From Chthonomonadales bacterium (GTDB lineage Bacteria; Armatimonadota; Chthonomonadetes; Chthonomonadales; CAJBBX01): a stretch of DNA of 64,000 nt. Location of the stretch: NCBI GenBank assembly GCA_013360745.1, contig JABWBA010000005.1, positions 20,102 through 84,101 of the forward strand. Reading direction: 5' to 3'. Below are positions 1-9,700 of the stretch, one piece after another; positions within the stretch are counted from its first letter, which is position 1, and every line of letters starts with the position of its first letter. A program made the translations under genes and the position numbers. The notes beneath the pieces were generated by a model that saw nothing but the letters and a program-made list of their open reading frames with translations, was not told where the DNA came from and did no database searches.

Positions 1-76
1 CTCAGCCGGCCTCCGGATGTCCTCTCAATCCTCTGGACTGTCTCAAGCAGAGTCGGATCGTTACGAATCGCTGCCA
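1..76 (-). CDS. Start of an unidentified gene, truncated by the window edge
   Basis: Only the first 25 codons are visible, beginning MAAIRNDPTLLETVQRIER. The ATG at 76-74 lies inside the last codons of trmFO and is preceded by a strong Shine-Dalgarno (GGAGGAG, about 8 nt upstream), so it is very probably translated in coupling with trmFO. In many bacteria trmFO is followed by a tyrosine recombinase (xerC) or hslV; the visible residues are not enough to decide, so no function is assigned. Confidence 0.55.
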
Positions 77-1443
77 TCGAGCCTCTCCTCCTTCATCCAT
101 GCCCCGAGGGCCGCCAGAGAGCGATCTGCGTGCGCCTGAGCTCGCGCTCGCTTATCGGCAACCCGCGGCGACAACTCCGGCAGGATCGCATAGTTCGCGT
201 TCATCGGCGCGAATACCTTCGGGTCGGTTTCCGTCAGATACCGGCACAGGGAGCCCAGTACCGTCTCCGGCGGAGGGATAACCGGCGTCCGGCCGGAAGC
301 AAGTCGGACGGCATTCAGGCCGGCCAGGATGCCAATCGCCGCCGACTCGACATACCCCTCCACGCCCGTAAGCTGCCCGGCCACGAATATGCCCGGGCGA
401 GCACGGAGCTCACAGGTCGGAAGCAGCGCCTCGGGCGAGCAGAGGTAGGTGTTCCGGTGCATGACGCCGTAGCGGACGAACTCGGCTTGCTGGAGCCCGG
501 GGATCATTCGGAACACGCGCTTCTGATCGGGCCATCGGAGGCGCGTCTGAAAGCCCACCAGCCCCCATAACGTGCCCGCTCGATCCTGCTGCCGGAGCTG
601 CACGACGGCGTGGGGCCGACGGCCGGTTCTGGGGTCGGTGAGCCCCACGGGGCGCAGCGGCCCGTACGCCAGCGTCCTCGGTCCGCGCCGGGCCAGTTCT
701 TCGACCGGGATGCATGCTTCAAAGAACGGCGTCGAGGCCTCCTCCGGCAGATGAGGCCGGGCTTGCTCGGCCTCCAGCAGCGCAGCGAGGAACGCGTCGT
801 ATTCCTCGCGGGACATCGGGCAGTTGATGTAGTCCTCCACCTGCACCGCCGCCGGCGCGGCATCTTCCATCGATCGGTTGCGCCGGGACGCCCGGAAGGC
901 CTGACTCTGATCGATACTCTCCAGCGTGACCGTCGGGGCCACCGCGTCGAAGAACCGTAGAAGCCCGGTTCCTGTCGTCTCGGCGAGCGAGTTCGCAAGG
1001 GAGTCGGAGGTTAGAGGTCCGGTGGCAAGGACCACGGGTGTCTCTTCCGGCACTTCCGTCACTTCCTGGCGGATTACGGTGATCTCGGGATGCTGATGGA
1101 CCCTGTCGGTCACCGTCGAAGCGAAGAGAGGCGGGTCGACCGCGAGGGCTTCTCCGGCCGGAACCGCACATTCCCGTGCGATGGGGAGGAGTACGGAGCC
1201 CAGCCGCGCCATCTCCGCTTTGAGAAGGCCTGCCGCATTGGTCAGACGGGCCGATTTCAGGGAGTTGGAGCAGACGAGCTCCGCCAGATCGCCCGTCTGG
1301 TGTGCCGGTGTCCTTTGCCCCGGCCGCATTTCATAGAGGAGCGCCTGCGCTCCCCGTGTCGCCGCCGCCCACGCGGCTTCGACCCCCGCCAGACCGCCGC
1401 CAACCACGGTTACCAGCGGACGAGGGCCCATCGGTTCAGCCAT
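61..1443 (-). CDS. trmFO: Methylenetetrahydrofolate-dependent tRNA (uracil-54-C5) methyltransferase
   Basis: Folate- and FAD-dependent enzyme that makes m5U54 (ribothymidine) in the T-loop of tRNAs. About 460 aa, normal for the family. The N-terminus has the FAD-binding dinucleotide fold (VVGGGLAGVEAAW), followed by the family-typical YEMRP and ELVCSNSLKS segments; the C-terminal half carries TGVEGYVESAAIGILAG. I start it at ATG 1443 (MAEPMGPRPL), which overlaps the topA stop; ATG 1431 is an alternative and neither has a strong Shine-Dalgarno, consistent with translational coupling to topA. The topA-trmFO order is common in Firmicutes-like genomes. The 3' end overlaps the next gene by 16 nt. 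Confidence 0.95.
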   Translation of the reverse strand: MAEPMGPRPLVTVVGGGLAGVEAAWAAATRGAQALLYEMRPGQRTPAHQTGDLAELVCSNSLKSARLTNAAGLLKAEMARLGSVLLPIARECAVPAGEALAVDPPLFASTVTDRVHQHPEITVIRQEVTEVPEETPVVLATGPLTSDSLANSLAETTGTGLLRFFDAVAPTVTLESIDQSQAFRASRRNRSMEDAAPAAVQVEDYINCPMSREEYDAFLAALLEAEQARPHLPEEASTPFFEACIPVEELARRGPRTLAYGPLRPVGLTDPRTGRRPHAVVQLRQQDRAGTLWGLVGFQTRLRWPDQKRVFRMIPGLQQAEFVRYGVMHRNTYLCSPEALLPTCELRARPGIFVAGQLTGVEGYVESAAIGILAGLNAVRLASGRTPVIPPPETVLGSLCRYLTETDPKVFAPMNANYAILPELSPRVADKRARAQAHADRSLAALGAWMKEERLDGSDS

Positions 1444-3769
1444 CCGCTGCGGTCGGAGGGACAGGCGCGGCACGCTCCGAGAAGTCGCAATCCGGGTTTG
1501 CGCACTTGATTACGCCCGTCAGCCTGCCCCGGAACGCCTGTTCGCCCAGCGGCCATCCGCACTTCGGGCAAGGGCGGCCGATGGGTCGGTTCCAGGTAGT
1601 GAAGTCGCATGCGGGGTAGTTGGCGCATCCGTAGAACACCGCCCCTTTACGGGTTCGGCGGACCTTGATGTCACCGCCGTCCTTGGGGCATGCGACGCCG
1701 ACGCTTTCCTGCGTTGTGGTCTGAGGCGATGCCCCTTCGTCGCCCGGGAGCTGTACGATGGTCCTGCATTTGGGATACCCGGAGCACCCGAGGAACTTGC
1801 CGAACTTCCCTTCACGCTCGACAAGGGGCTTGCCGCATTTCGGGCAGGCTTGATCGGTGACGGCGGCTCCGTTTGCGCTTTCGATGGGTGTGCCGTCCGC
1901 GTTCAGCATCGTTCGGCAGCGCGGAAATCCCGAACAACCGAGGAACGGCCCTTTCCGCGATTGGCGAAGGAGCATGGCGCTGCCGCAGGTTGGGCATTGA
2001 TGATCGGTCACCGTCGGCGGCTCCTTCGCACCGTGTATGCGGTTCTGGGCCTTCTCGAGGGACTCCTGGAACGAGGACCAGAACGAGGTCAGGATATCGA
2101 TCTTACTCTCCGTACCCTCCTCGATCTTATCCAGGCGCGTCTCCATGGCCGAGGTAAACGCGAGATCCATGATCTCCGGGAAGTGCGCGACGAGTAGATC
2201 GTTCACCGTAAAGCCGAGCTCCGTCGGGAGGAACTTTCGTTCCTCCAGGGCTGCGTAGCCCCGGTCCAGAATCGTCGCGATAAAGCCCGCCCAGGTGCTC
2301 GGTCTGCCGATTCCCTTCTCGTCCAGCTCCTTGACGAGCGTAGCTTCGGTGTACCGGGGCGGCGGTTCTGTGAAATGCTGCTTCGGGAGGAGTTCGAGGA
2401 GATCCAGTTCCTGTCCCGCGGCGAGGGAGGGGAGCGGCGCGGAATCCTCTTCATCGGCCGTCACCGACGGATCGGCCTTCGCGATCGTCTCCACATCCCG
2501 TCCTTCGGTATAGACCCGCATAAAGCCGTCGAATACGACGACCGTGCCCGAGGCGCGGAAGGTATAGCGGGACGCTCCGATATCGGCGGTGGTGACGCTC
2601 AGGATCGCCGGCGCCATCTGACTGGCGATGAATCGTTCCCAGATGAGTGTATAGAGCTTCCTCTGATCCGGTGTCAGATGTGCCCTGACCTCTTCGGGAG
2701 TCCGAGCGACCGAGGTGGGCCGGACGGCTTCGTGGGCGTCCTGCGAGGCGCCTTTGGTTTTATAGGCCGGAGGTGATTTTGGCAGGTAGTCGTCTCCGTA
2801 ACGGCTGCCGATCACCTGCCGCGCCTCCGTCTGGGCCTCCGACGCCACACGTACCGAATCGGAACGCATATAGGTGATGAGCCCTACCGAACCTGCCTCG
2901 CCAAGATCGATCCCTTCATAGAGCTGCTGCGCGATTTGCATGGTCTTCCGATTGCCGAATCGGAGTTTGCGCGATGCTTCCTGCTGCAGTGTGCTGGTGG
3001 TGAAGGGAGCCTGGGGTTTACGGGTCCGCTGGCGCTTCTTGACCTCAGCGACCCTGTATACCGCTCCCTCGAGCTCCCGCAAGGCCTCATCGGCGCCCGA
3101 CTGATCCTTGAGTTCATGCTTGACTCCATCACGCTGGATCAGCCTGGCGGAGAACGGAAACTCCGGCTCGGGCTGGCGCGGTGTCAGGCGGGCCGTCAGG
3201 CTCCAGTACTCCTCGGGAACGAACGCCTGGATCGCCCGCTCCCGATCGCAGATGAGGCGAAGGACGACCGATTGCACCCGTCCGGCGCTGAGTCGGGAAC
3301 GAACGGACGTCCACAACAGCGGCGACAGCTTGTAGCCGACAAGCCGATCGAGGATTCGGCGGGCCTCCTGAGCGTCGACTCGTTTCGTATCAATCGAACG
3401 GGGTGCGGCAAGGGCCGAAAGAACGGCCGTACGCGTGATCTCGTTGAACTCGATTCGAAGGGCATTGGCGATGCCCAGAGCTTCCGCGAGGTGGTGGGCG
3501 ATGGCCTCGCCTTCTCGATCAGGGTCGGAGGCAAGGTAGATGCGGTCCGCTTTCGCGACAGCGTCCTTGAGCTTTTTGACAGCATCCTTGCGGTCGGGAA
3601 TCACCACATATTGGGTGGCAAACTCCCGGGCAACATCGACCCCGAGACGTTTGGCCGGAAGGTCCCGGACATGTCCCATGCTCGCCTCAACTCGGAAGTT
3701 CGGGCCGAGGAAGCTGCGAAGCGTTTTGGTTTTCGCCGGCGATTCAACGATTATCAGGCTGGTGGGCAT
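1436..3769 (-). CDS. topA: DNA topoisomerase I (type IA)
   Basis: Relaxes negative supercoils by single-strand passage. 777 aa. The Toprim domain is at the N-terminus (Glu9 in IVESPAK; DPDRE at 82-86). The catalytic tyrosine is Tyr300 in GLITYMRSDS. The C-terminus has four Topo-type zinc ribbons starting near residues 592, 642, 694 and 734; the third has CPKD in place of CPKC, so it probably binds zinc poorly or not at all. A good promoter lies just upstream (TTGACA, 17 bp, TATTAT) with a leader of about 37 nt. The stop overlaps the start of trmFO. Confidence 0.97.
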   Translation of the reverse strand: MPTSLIIVESPAKTKTLRSFLGPNFRVEASMGHVRDLPAKRLGVDVAREFATQYVVIPDRKDAVKKLKDAVAKADRIYLASDPDREGEAIAHHLAEALGIANALRIEFNEITRTAVLSALAAPRSIDTKRVDAQEARRILDRLVGYKLSPLLWTSVRSRLSAGRVQSVVLRLICDRERAIQAFVPEEYWSLTARLTPRQPEPEFPFSARLIQRDGVKHELKDQSGADEALRELEGAVYRVAEVKKRQRTRKPQAPFTTSTLQQEASRKLRFGNRKTMQIAQQLYEGIDLGEAGSVGLITYMRSDSVRVASEAQTEARQVIGSRYGDDYLPKSPPAYKTKGASQDAHEAVRPTSVARTPEEVRAHLTPDQRKLYTLIWERFIASQMAPAILSVTTADIGASRYTFRASGTVVVFDGFMRVYTEGRDVETIAKADPSVTADEEDSAPLPSLAAGQELDLLELLPKQHFTEPPPRYTEATLVKELDEKGIGRPSTWAGFIATILDRGYAALEERKFLPTELGFTVNDLLVAHFPEIMDLAFTSAMETRLDKIEEGTESKIDILTSFWSSFQESLEKAQNRIHGAKEPPTVTDHQCPTCGSAMLLRQSRKGPFLGCSGFPRCRTMLNADGTPIESANGAAVTDQACPKCGKPLVEREGKFGKFLGCSGYPKCRTIVQLPGDEGASPQTTTQESVGVACPKDGGDIKVRRTRKGAVFYGCANYPACDFTTWNRPIGRPCPKCGWPLGEQAFRGRLTGVIKCANPDCDFSERAAPVPPTAADG

Positions 3770-3812
3770 TCCGATATCTCATATGGGATTGGCGTCCCAA
3801 TGGGCGCGGCGC

Positions 3813-3841
3813 ATAATACCCATGGCGAAGAGGTCTGTCAA
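3813..3841 (-). promoter_or_regulatory. Sigma-70 type promoter of topA
   Basis: Read on the minus strand: a perfect -35 TTGACA (3841-3836), 17 bp spacer, -10 TATTAT (3818-3813). Transcription would start near 3806, 37 nt before the topA ATG. Confidence 0.7.
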
Positions 3842-3956
3842 CAACACGCCGATGCATCTGCGGGATTGCGGACCGTTGACGCCTGGGATCGGCCTTTCGC
3901 GGCGTCCAGACCGCGGTCCTCGCCGGATCGGTTTTGCAGTATGGTTCGACGAACCC

Positions 3957-3985
3957 TTGCTTTCCCATGGTCTGCATGCTAGAAT
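3957..3985 (+). promoter_or_regulatory. Extended -10 promoter of the outer-membrane barrel gene
   Basis: -35 TTGCTT (3957-3962), 17 bp, -10 TAGAAT (3980-3985) preceded by TGC, an extended -10. Predicted start near 3992, giving an unusually long leader of about 158 nt before the ATG at 4150. It is divergent from the topA promoter. Confidence 0.65.
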
Positions 3986-3991
3986 AGGATG

Positions 3992-4149
3992 CGCAAGAGT
4001 GTAACGCGCTCTTGCGGCAAGGCGCTTCCAGTAAGCGGGTGGTTCTCATGCTCGCTGTCCCTGTTCAGTGGGTCAATGAGCCGCCTCCGACAGGCAAGAA
4101 GCACTGTCTGTTGGATCACTGCGTTGCAGAACCGAAAGGAGCACGCACC
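3992..4149 (+). promoter_or_regulatory. Structured 5' leader with four stem-loops
   Basis: Seen directly: (1) CGCAAGAG/CTCTTGCG, 3992-3999 with 4009-4016, at the predicted 5' end of the mRNA; (2) GGTGG-TT-CTCAT with ATGAGCCGCC, 4038-4049 with 4076-4085; (3) TCCGACAG/CTGTTGGA, 4086-4093 with 4108-4115, with an alternative GACAG/CTGTC pairing inside; (4) CTGC/GCAG, 4119-4122 with 4126-4129, just before the Shine-Dalgarno AAGGAG (4136-4141). This fills the 380-nt space between topA and the barrel gene. I do not recognise a known riboswitch class. A terminal 5' hairpin usually protects mRNA from decay; the rest may control translation (inference). Confidence 0.5.
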
Positions 4150-4707
4150 ATGATGGTACGACGTAACACGCTCCGTGGCCTCGCGGTCATGGCTGTGTGT
4201 GCGCTAGGGTTCATTCCCGCGCTCGCACGTGCCCAGAGTCCGCTTGCGCTTCGGCTCGGCATGTACGGGGGCTCGACGTACAACTCCCGCGAGCTTGCCG
4301 ACAACAAAGGCTTTCACGTCGGACTGCAGTACAACCTCTCGGGTGTGCCGCATGTCCTCAACGGCGAAGCCTGGTCTACCAACATATCGGTGGACTACTA
4401 TCATCCCTTCACAGACCAGGCGAATCGATTCCATATGGTCCCGGTCGCGATCAACCAGATCTACACGTTCGAAGAGCAGAACGGCAAGACGCCCTATCTC
4501 GGCTTCTCCCTCATCGCCGCGACGTTCAAATCGAACATGGTTACCCCTAACCAGGACTGGGTTACCCGCGTCGGTGGCGGCATCATCCTGGGCCTGAACC
4601 TCAATGAGAAGATGTTCGTTGAGGGACGCTACGAGGTATACGACAAATCGGGCCTCGATTTCGGTGGTCCGGATGGCTTCCGCGCAACCTTCGGTCTACG
4701 GTTCTAA
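4150..4707 (+). CDS. Small outer-membrane beta-barrel protein
   Basis: About 185 aa. Starts at ATG 4150 (or 4153) after a good Shine-Dalgarno AAGGAG; a longer in-frame reading from a TTG at 4012 runs through the structured leader and is rejected. The signal peptide MMVRRNTLRGLAVMAV... ends near ALARAQS. The mature part alternates polar and aromatic residues (LGMYGGSTYNS, HVGLQYNLSG, FVEGRYEVYDK) and ends ATFGLRF, with the C-terminal phenylalanine typical of barrels inserted by BAM. This resembles small OmpW/OmpX-like porins with about eight strands. No ligand can be inferred. It is monocistronic: a long leader upstream and a strong terminator downstream. Confidence 0.7.
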   Translation: MMVRRNTLRGLAVMAVCALGFIPALARAQSPLALRLGMYGGSTYNSRELADNKGFHVGLQYNLSGVPHVLNGEAWSTNISVDYYHPFTDQANRFHMVPVAINQIYTFEEQNGKTPYLGFSLIAATFKSNMVTPNQDWVTRVGGGIILGLNLNEKMFVEGRYEVYDKSGLDFGGPDGFRATFGLRF

Positions 4708-4799
4708 AGATCGATCGTACGGCCGCAAGGCGTCGCGTAACAAGGATTAGCGCCGCTGGAACGGCGGATACGATCGGTTGGTGAACCACGTTGACTGGC

Positions 4800-4838
4800 A
4801 CGGCGCCCCTCGGGAAACCGGGGGGCGTCGTTGTTGTC
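4800..4838 (+). terminator. Rho-independent terminator of the barrel gene
   Basis: A stem of about 14 bp (4800-4813 with 4818-4831, G-T pairs included) capped by a GAAA tetraloop and followed by TTGTTGT. It sits 93 nt after the barrel stop and before glyQ. Nothing else was seen in 4708-4799. Confidence 0.8.
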
Positions 4839-4924
4839 CGTGCCCAATCACGAGGATAAGAGCGGACCGGGCGGTTCAGGTACAGTGATCAACCGAACCG
4901 ACGACGGAGGATTCGAACCCCGCG

Positions 4925-5797
4925 ATGACACTTCAGAATCTGCTGATCACCCTTGAACGCTTCTGGGCCGAGAAAGGCTGCCTCATTCTGCAGCCGTACG
5001 ACGTGGAGGTTGGAGCGGGCACCAACGCCCCCATGACCACGCTCCGGGCGCTGGGGCCGGAGCCGTGGAACGTCGCCTATGCGCAGCCCTCTCGACGGCC
5101 GGCCGACGGGCGGTATGCCCGGAACCCGAACCGGATGCAGCGGTTCCTCCAGTATCAGGTCATCCTGAAACCTTCTCCTGAAGAGATCGTCGATCTCTAC
5201 CTCGCAAGTCTGGTCGAACTGGGTATCCGGCCGCTGGAGCACGATATTCGGTTCGTCGAGGACGATTGGGAAGCGCCGACATTGGGCGCCCAGGGCGTTG
5301 GCTGGGAGGTCTGGCTCGACGGCACGGAGATCACCCAGTTCACCTTCTTCCAGCAGATGGGCGGCATCGAGTTAACCGCGGTGTCCGGTGAGATCACCTA
5401 CGGCGTCGAGCGCCTGGCCTGCATGCTGCAGGGAGTCGATAACGTCTGGGATATGGAATGGGGACACGGGATCACGTACGGGGAGTGCGAGCGGGATTTC
5501 GAGCGGCAGCATTGCGTCTATAACTTCGAGGAGGCGGATGTCGCCGGCCTGTTCGATATGTTCCAGCGGCATGAAGCCCAGAGCGCGCGGATCTGCAAGC
5601 TTGGCCTTCTCTATCCCGCGTTCGACCTTGCCCTGAAATGCTCCCATCTGTTCAATCTGCTCGATGCCCGGGGCAGCATCTCGGTGACTGAGCGGGCTTC
5701 GTATATCAACCGGGTTCGGACGCTCTCCAGGATGTGCTGTCTCGAGTATCTGAAGCAGCGCGAAGAGAGCGGTTTCCCGCTGCTTGCGCGGGCCTGA
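4925..5797 (+). CDS. glyQ: Glycyl-tRNA synthetase alpha subunit
   Basis: Catalytic (class II) subunit of the alpha2beta2-type glycyl-tRNA synthetase that charges tRNA-Gly. 290 aa, the usual size. The family-diagnostic stretches [35 protein letters not shown] and GGIEL are all present. A GGAGG lies 14 nt before the ATG, a rather long spacing. The beta subunit (glyS) normally follows directly, but here the next gene is on the opposite strand 6 nt away, so glyS must lie elsewhere. No T-box leader is present. Confidence 0.96.
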   Translation: MTLQNLLITLERFWAEKGCLILQPYDVEVGAGTNAPMTTLRALGPEPWNVAYAQPSRRPADGRYARNPNRMQRFLQYQVILKPSPEEIVDLYLASLVELGIRPLEHDIRFVEDDWEAPTLGAQGVGWEVWLDGTEITQFTFFQQMGGIELTAVSGEITYGVERLACMLQGVDNVWDMEWGHGITYGECERDFERQHCVYNFEEADVAGLFDMFQRHEAQSARICKLGLLYPAFDLALKCSHLFNLLDARGSISVTERASYINRVRTLSRMCCLEYLKQREESGFPLLARA

Positions 5798-5803
5798 CGC
5801 CGC

Positions 5804-6748
5804 CTATCGCCGCTTACGGCTCTTTCGCGCCATCTCCATCAGGTCTCGGTAGGTCAGCGCTTTCCGCTTCTTCCCATCTTTGCCGACGGTCTCGTACACG
5901 GGTCTGCCTTCGAATCGCCGCGGATCCAGAATCTGGTTCATCGGTTCGTACAGCATGGCGCCAGCCGGCTGGCGCCACGCGAAGAGAGCGTCCGGGATCT
6001 TCAGCCCGACCGTCGTCTTATTCTCATAGCCGAAACGCACGGGAAGCATCCGGAGGTTCCTTTGATCGGGGTCATCTTCCGCTCCGGCCGGTTGCCGGGT
6101 CGGCTCCGGCACGGATGGCGGGTCGATGGGGATGGAGTCGAAGCGGAAGCGCCGGATCAGATGATCGCTTTCCGAGATATAGAAGCGAGCCTCGGCGGTC
6201 CGTTTGGCATCGCCGGTGTCGATCATCACGACCTGAACGCGCTCGCCATTCACGATCTCGGGAGCTTCGAGCCGGACCGCGCGCGCCTGCCGTTCCAGAT
6301 CCCTGAACGGGTCGGCGCCGGAGATGGCGGCGTACTCAATGCCGGCGCCCGGCAGGATCAAGGCGCGAAGGTCCCGTGGAGCCCGGTCCCGTGTGTAATA
6401 GCCCTCCGCCTCGTCGTAGACGTAGAAACCCTTGCCGTCGCAAAGATAGCGCTTTCGCGTGGCGCGTCCCAGCGTAGGATTGTAGTTCTCGATCTCATAT
6501 AGGAGCCGGTTCGGACGTCGGACCACCAGCTTCGATCGGAGCGGCTTTGTGAAGCCTCCTGGGTCGCCCGAATAGGCGGCTTCGATCTCAACCGATTTGA
6601 GGGATCGGTACGCCCGAACCATGCGATCCAGCGCTTGCCGGGCAGCTGGTTCGACCGGTTCGGCCAATCCGATGGCGCGACTCGGCGCGATCGAACTCAC
6701 GAGCAGGACGATCGAACTGATAATCCCCGTGCTGCAGACGAGTGTCAT
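5804..6748 (-). CDS. Secreted LolA/LppX-like protein of unknown role
   Basis: 314 aa with an N-terminal signal peptide (MTLVCSTGIISSIVLLVSS...APSRA). The mature part begins with a helix (ALDRMVRAYRSLKSVEIEA) followed by beta-strand-rich sequence such as RPNRLLYEIENYN, KRYLCDGKGFYVYDEAEGYY and EARFYISESDHLIRRFRFD. This is the pattern of the LolA / DUF2092-like fold, in which a half-barrel binds lipid or lipoprotein. The C-terminus is basic (KSRKRR). It lies 39 nt downstream of dnaE on the same strand and converges on glyQ. The only good Shine-Dalgarno (AGGAGGG) is 18 nt from the ATG, so the start is uncertain. Function is not assigned beyond the fold. Confidence 0.55.
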   Translation of the reverse strand: MTLVCSTGIISSIVLLVSSIAPSRAIGLAEPVEPAARQALDRMVRAYRSLKSVEIEAAYSGDPGGFTKPLRSKLVVRRPNRLLYEIENYNPTLGRATRKRYLCDGKGFYVYDEAEGYYTRDRAPRDLRALILPGAGIEYAAISGADPFRDLERQARAVRLEAPEIVNGERVQVVMIDTGDAKRTAEARFYISESDHLIRRFRFDSIPIDPPSVPEPTRQPAGAEDDPDQRNLRMLPVRFGYENKTTVGLKIPDALFAWRQPAGAMLYEPMNQILDPRRFEGRPVYETVGKDGKKRKALTYRDLMEMARKSRKRR

Positions 6749-6787
6749 GGAACGATGCTACCCGATCCCTCCTGATTCGGTTGCCCG

Positions 6788-9700
6788 CTATGGGGTCGCG
6801 CCTTGTCGAACGGAGACCGCACTGGCGCCGACGAGGCGCTCGAGCGCCTGCCTGAGCTGAGGATCATCCCGCACGCGCAGCCGACTCCGTACAGTCCCGC
6901 TCCGCCGGGGCTCCTGCACATCGAAGTAGACATCCGTCTCGCCTGGGTGGCCGATGAGGAGCTGGCGCAGCGTCGGAAGCTTCGATGCGCACTCGGGCGT
7001 AATCCGAATATACATCGCCTCCGCTGGTGATCCGTCGGCGTCTACGCGGATCGCTTCGACCGTCTGGACGATGACCTCGACCGTTCGTTCGGTCTGGTCT
7101 TCTTCATCGTAACCGGCGTTGACAGATGCGCGACCGGTGATTCGGACGACGGAGTTCGTGGTTAGCAGGCTTTGATGCACGGCGTAGGCCTGCGGGAAGA
7201 CGGTCAACGCTGCGACACCCGATCGGTCCTCGAGCGTAGCATAGGCCATCGGTTCCTTCTTGCGTGTGCTCCGGGTTCGGATCTCGCCGAGAACGCCGAC
7301 AAGACTGACGATCTCGTCGTTCTCCACTTCCCGAAGATCGGCGGTGGTGATGAGACCGCCGTGGTCGAGTTGGTGGTCGAGCCGGTCCAGCGGATGCCCC
7401 GAAAGGTAGACGCCGAGGAGCTCCCGCTCCATCTTCAATCGTGCGCTCGCCGGATAGTCGGCGATGTCCGGAGGGACCAGCCCGGGGTTCGATCCTGCGC
7501 CGTCCTCGACGTCGTCGAACAGGCCGCTGTGCAAGGCGGCGTTGCCCCGGCTCGGTCCGGACGCGTTCGCCATGGCCGGCTCAACGATGGTTGCAAGCGC
7601 TCGGCGGTTTGCATAGACCGTGTCGAACGCTCCGGCCTGGATCAGCGTCGTGACGACCGCGCGAGTCAAGCCGGAGATCGGTCGGAGCCGTTCGCAGAAG
7701 TCCATCAGATCCGGATAATCCCCGCCCCGATTCCGTTCGGCTACGATCGCATCGGCGACGGCCCTGCCGACGTTCTTGACATTGGCCAGGCCATATCGGA
7801 TGGCGTCTCTAACGGGAGAGAAATCGGCCTGGCTAAGGTTGATATCCGGGCCGAGAACCGGGATCCCCATGCGCCGGCATTCCGCGAGTCCAACGGCCAG
7901 TTTCTCCGGTTTGTCAGCGTAGCAGGCGAGGAGCGCTGCCATATACTCGACGGGGTAATGGGCCTTCAGGAACGCGGTTTGATAGGCGACCAGGGCATAG
8001 CAGACCGCATGGGCCTTGTTGAAGCCATATCCGGCGAAGGGGGTGATCAGCTCGTAGATCCGTTCGGCGACGGCCGTGGAGATATCCTGGGCATTGGCCC
8101 CTTTGAGGAACTCGCCGTGGAGCCGTTTGATCTCGGCTTCCTTCTTCTTGCTGATCGCCTTGCGGAACACATCCGCCTGGCCCATCGAGAAGCCCCCGAT
8201 GGCGCGGACGACCGTCAGCACCTGATCCTGATAGACGATCACGCCGTAGGTCTCGCTGAGGAGCGGTTCGAGGCGTGGGTGGAGGTAGTGCACCTTCTTC
8301 CGTCCGTGCTTGGCCGCGACGAACTCGGGGATACTATCCATCGGCCCGGGGCGGTAGAGCGCGACCATCGCGGCGAGATCCTTGACCGATGTCGGCTTCA
8401 GGGCTTTGATGTGCCGTCGCATGCCGCTGCTCTCCAGCTGGAAGACGCCCATGGTCTCGCCGCGGCCCAGGAGCGCGAACGTCTCAGCATCGTCCAGAGG
8501 GATGGTGTCGATGCGAAGATCAAGACCGCGCGAAGACCGGATGAACTCCAGGCTCCTGGCAAGGATCGAGAGGTTGATGAGCCCGAGGAAATCCATCTTC
8601 AACAGCCCGATTCGGGCGAGGGCAGGGGCCGGGTACTGGGTCTGGATGCCTCGGTCCGCGGTCATCTGCAGAGGGGTGTGCTCGGTGAGCTCGGACCGTG
8701 AGATGACGACTCCGGCGGCGTGCACCGAAGAGTGCCGGGATATTCCCTCGAGGCGCCGCGCGACATCGATCAGGTTCTTGATGGTCGGGTCGGTGTCGTA
8801 GAGCGAACGGAGCTGCTCCACGCCCTCGAGTGCGTCCTCGAGCGTGGTGTGGCTTCCCTGCGACGGGATCAAGCTCGCGAGCTTGTTGAGCTGGCCGACG
8901 GACATGCCGAGCGCGCGGCCAGCGTCCTTCAGCACCTGGCGGGCCTGCAGCGTGCCGAAGGTGGCGATCTGCGCGACATGCCGTCGCCCATACTTCTCGG
9001 TGACGTATTCGATGACCTCGCCGCGGCGCGTATCCTCAAAGTCCATGTCGATATCGGGCATCTCGGCCCGGTCCGGGTTGAGAAACCGCTCGAAGGTCAG
9101 ATCGTAGTAGATCGGATCGACATCGGTGATCTCGATGCAGTAGGAGGTCAGCGAGCCTGCGGCCGAACCGCGAACCCCGAAGCGGATCCCCTTACGGCGG
9201 GCGAAGTCGGCGAAATCCCGGACGATCAGGATATAGTCGGCGAAGCCAGTCCGTCCGATTACCGATAGCTCATGCCGCAGCCGCTCCTCGTGGGCAGGCG
9301 TCACCTGAGCGACGCGCTTCCGAAGCCCGGCCCATGCCAGCTCTTCGAGATAGGATTGGGCCGTTCTGCCTGCGGGGATGTCGGGTTGCGGGAGGTCCGT
9401 CCGGTCGAAACTAAGGTCGACGCGACATCTCTCGGCGATCTCCAGCGTACGCTCGATCGCCTCTCGGTCGTCGGGGAACGCGCGGGCCATCTCGTCCGCG
9501 GATTTGAGGAAGAACTGATCGGAATCGTAGCGGAGCCGGTTCGGATTGTCCATCGACATACGGGTGCCGATGCAGAGGAGGATTTCGTGGGCGTAGGCAT
9601 CGTCCCTGGTCAGGTAATGGACATCGTTGGTGCATACCGTCCTCAGCCCGAGCTCGCGGGCGATGCGCCTCGCGCCGTCGTTGACGCGCGCCTGATCGGA

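Noticed and set aside
4012..4149. 46-codon N-terminal extension of the barrel protein from a TTG
   Set aside because: The signal peptide starts at 4150, which has a good Shine-Dalgarno; the extension covers the hairpin-rich leader.
4839..4924. T-box riboswitch before glyQ
   Set aside because: Only 86 nt, with no T-box sequence, specifier stem or antiterminator.
7172..8701. 509-codon open frame antisense to dnaE
   Set aside because: Shadow of the catalytic part of DnaE.
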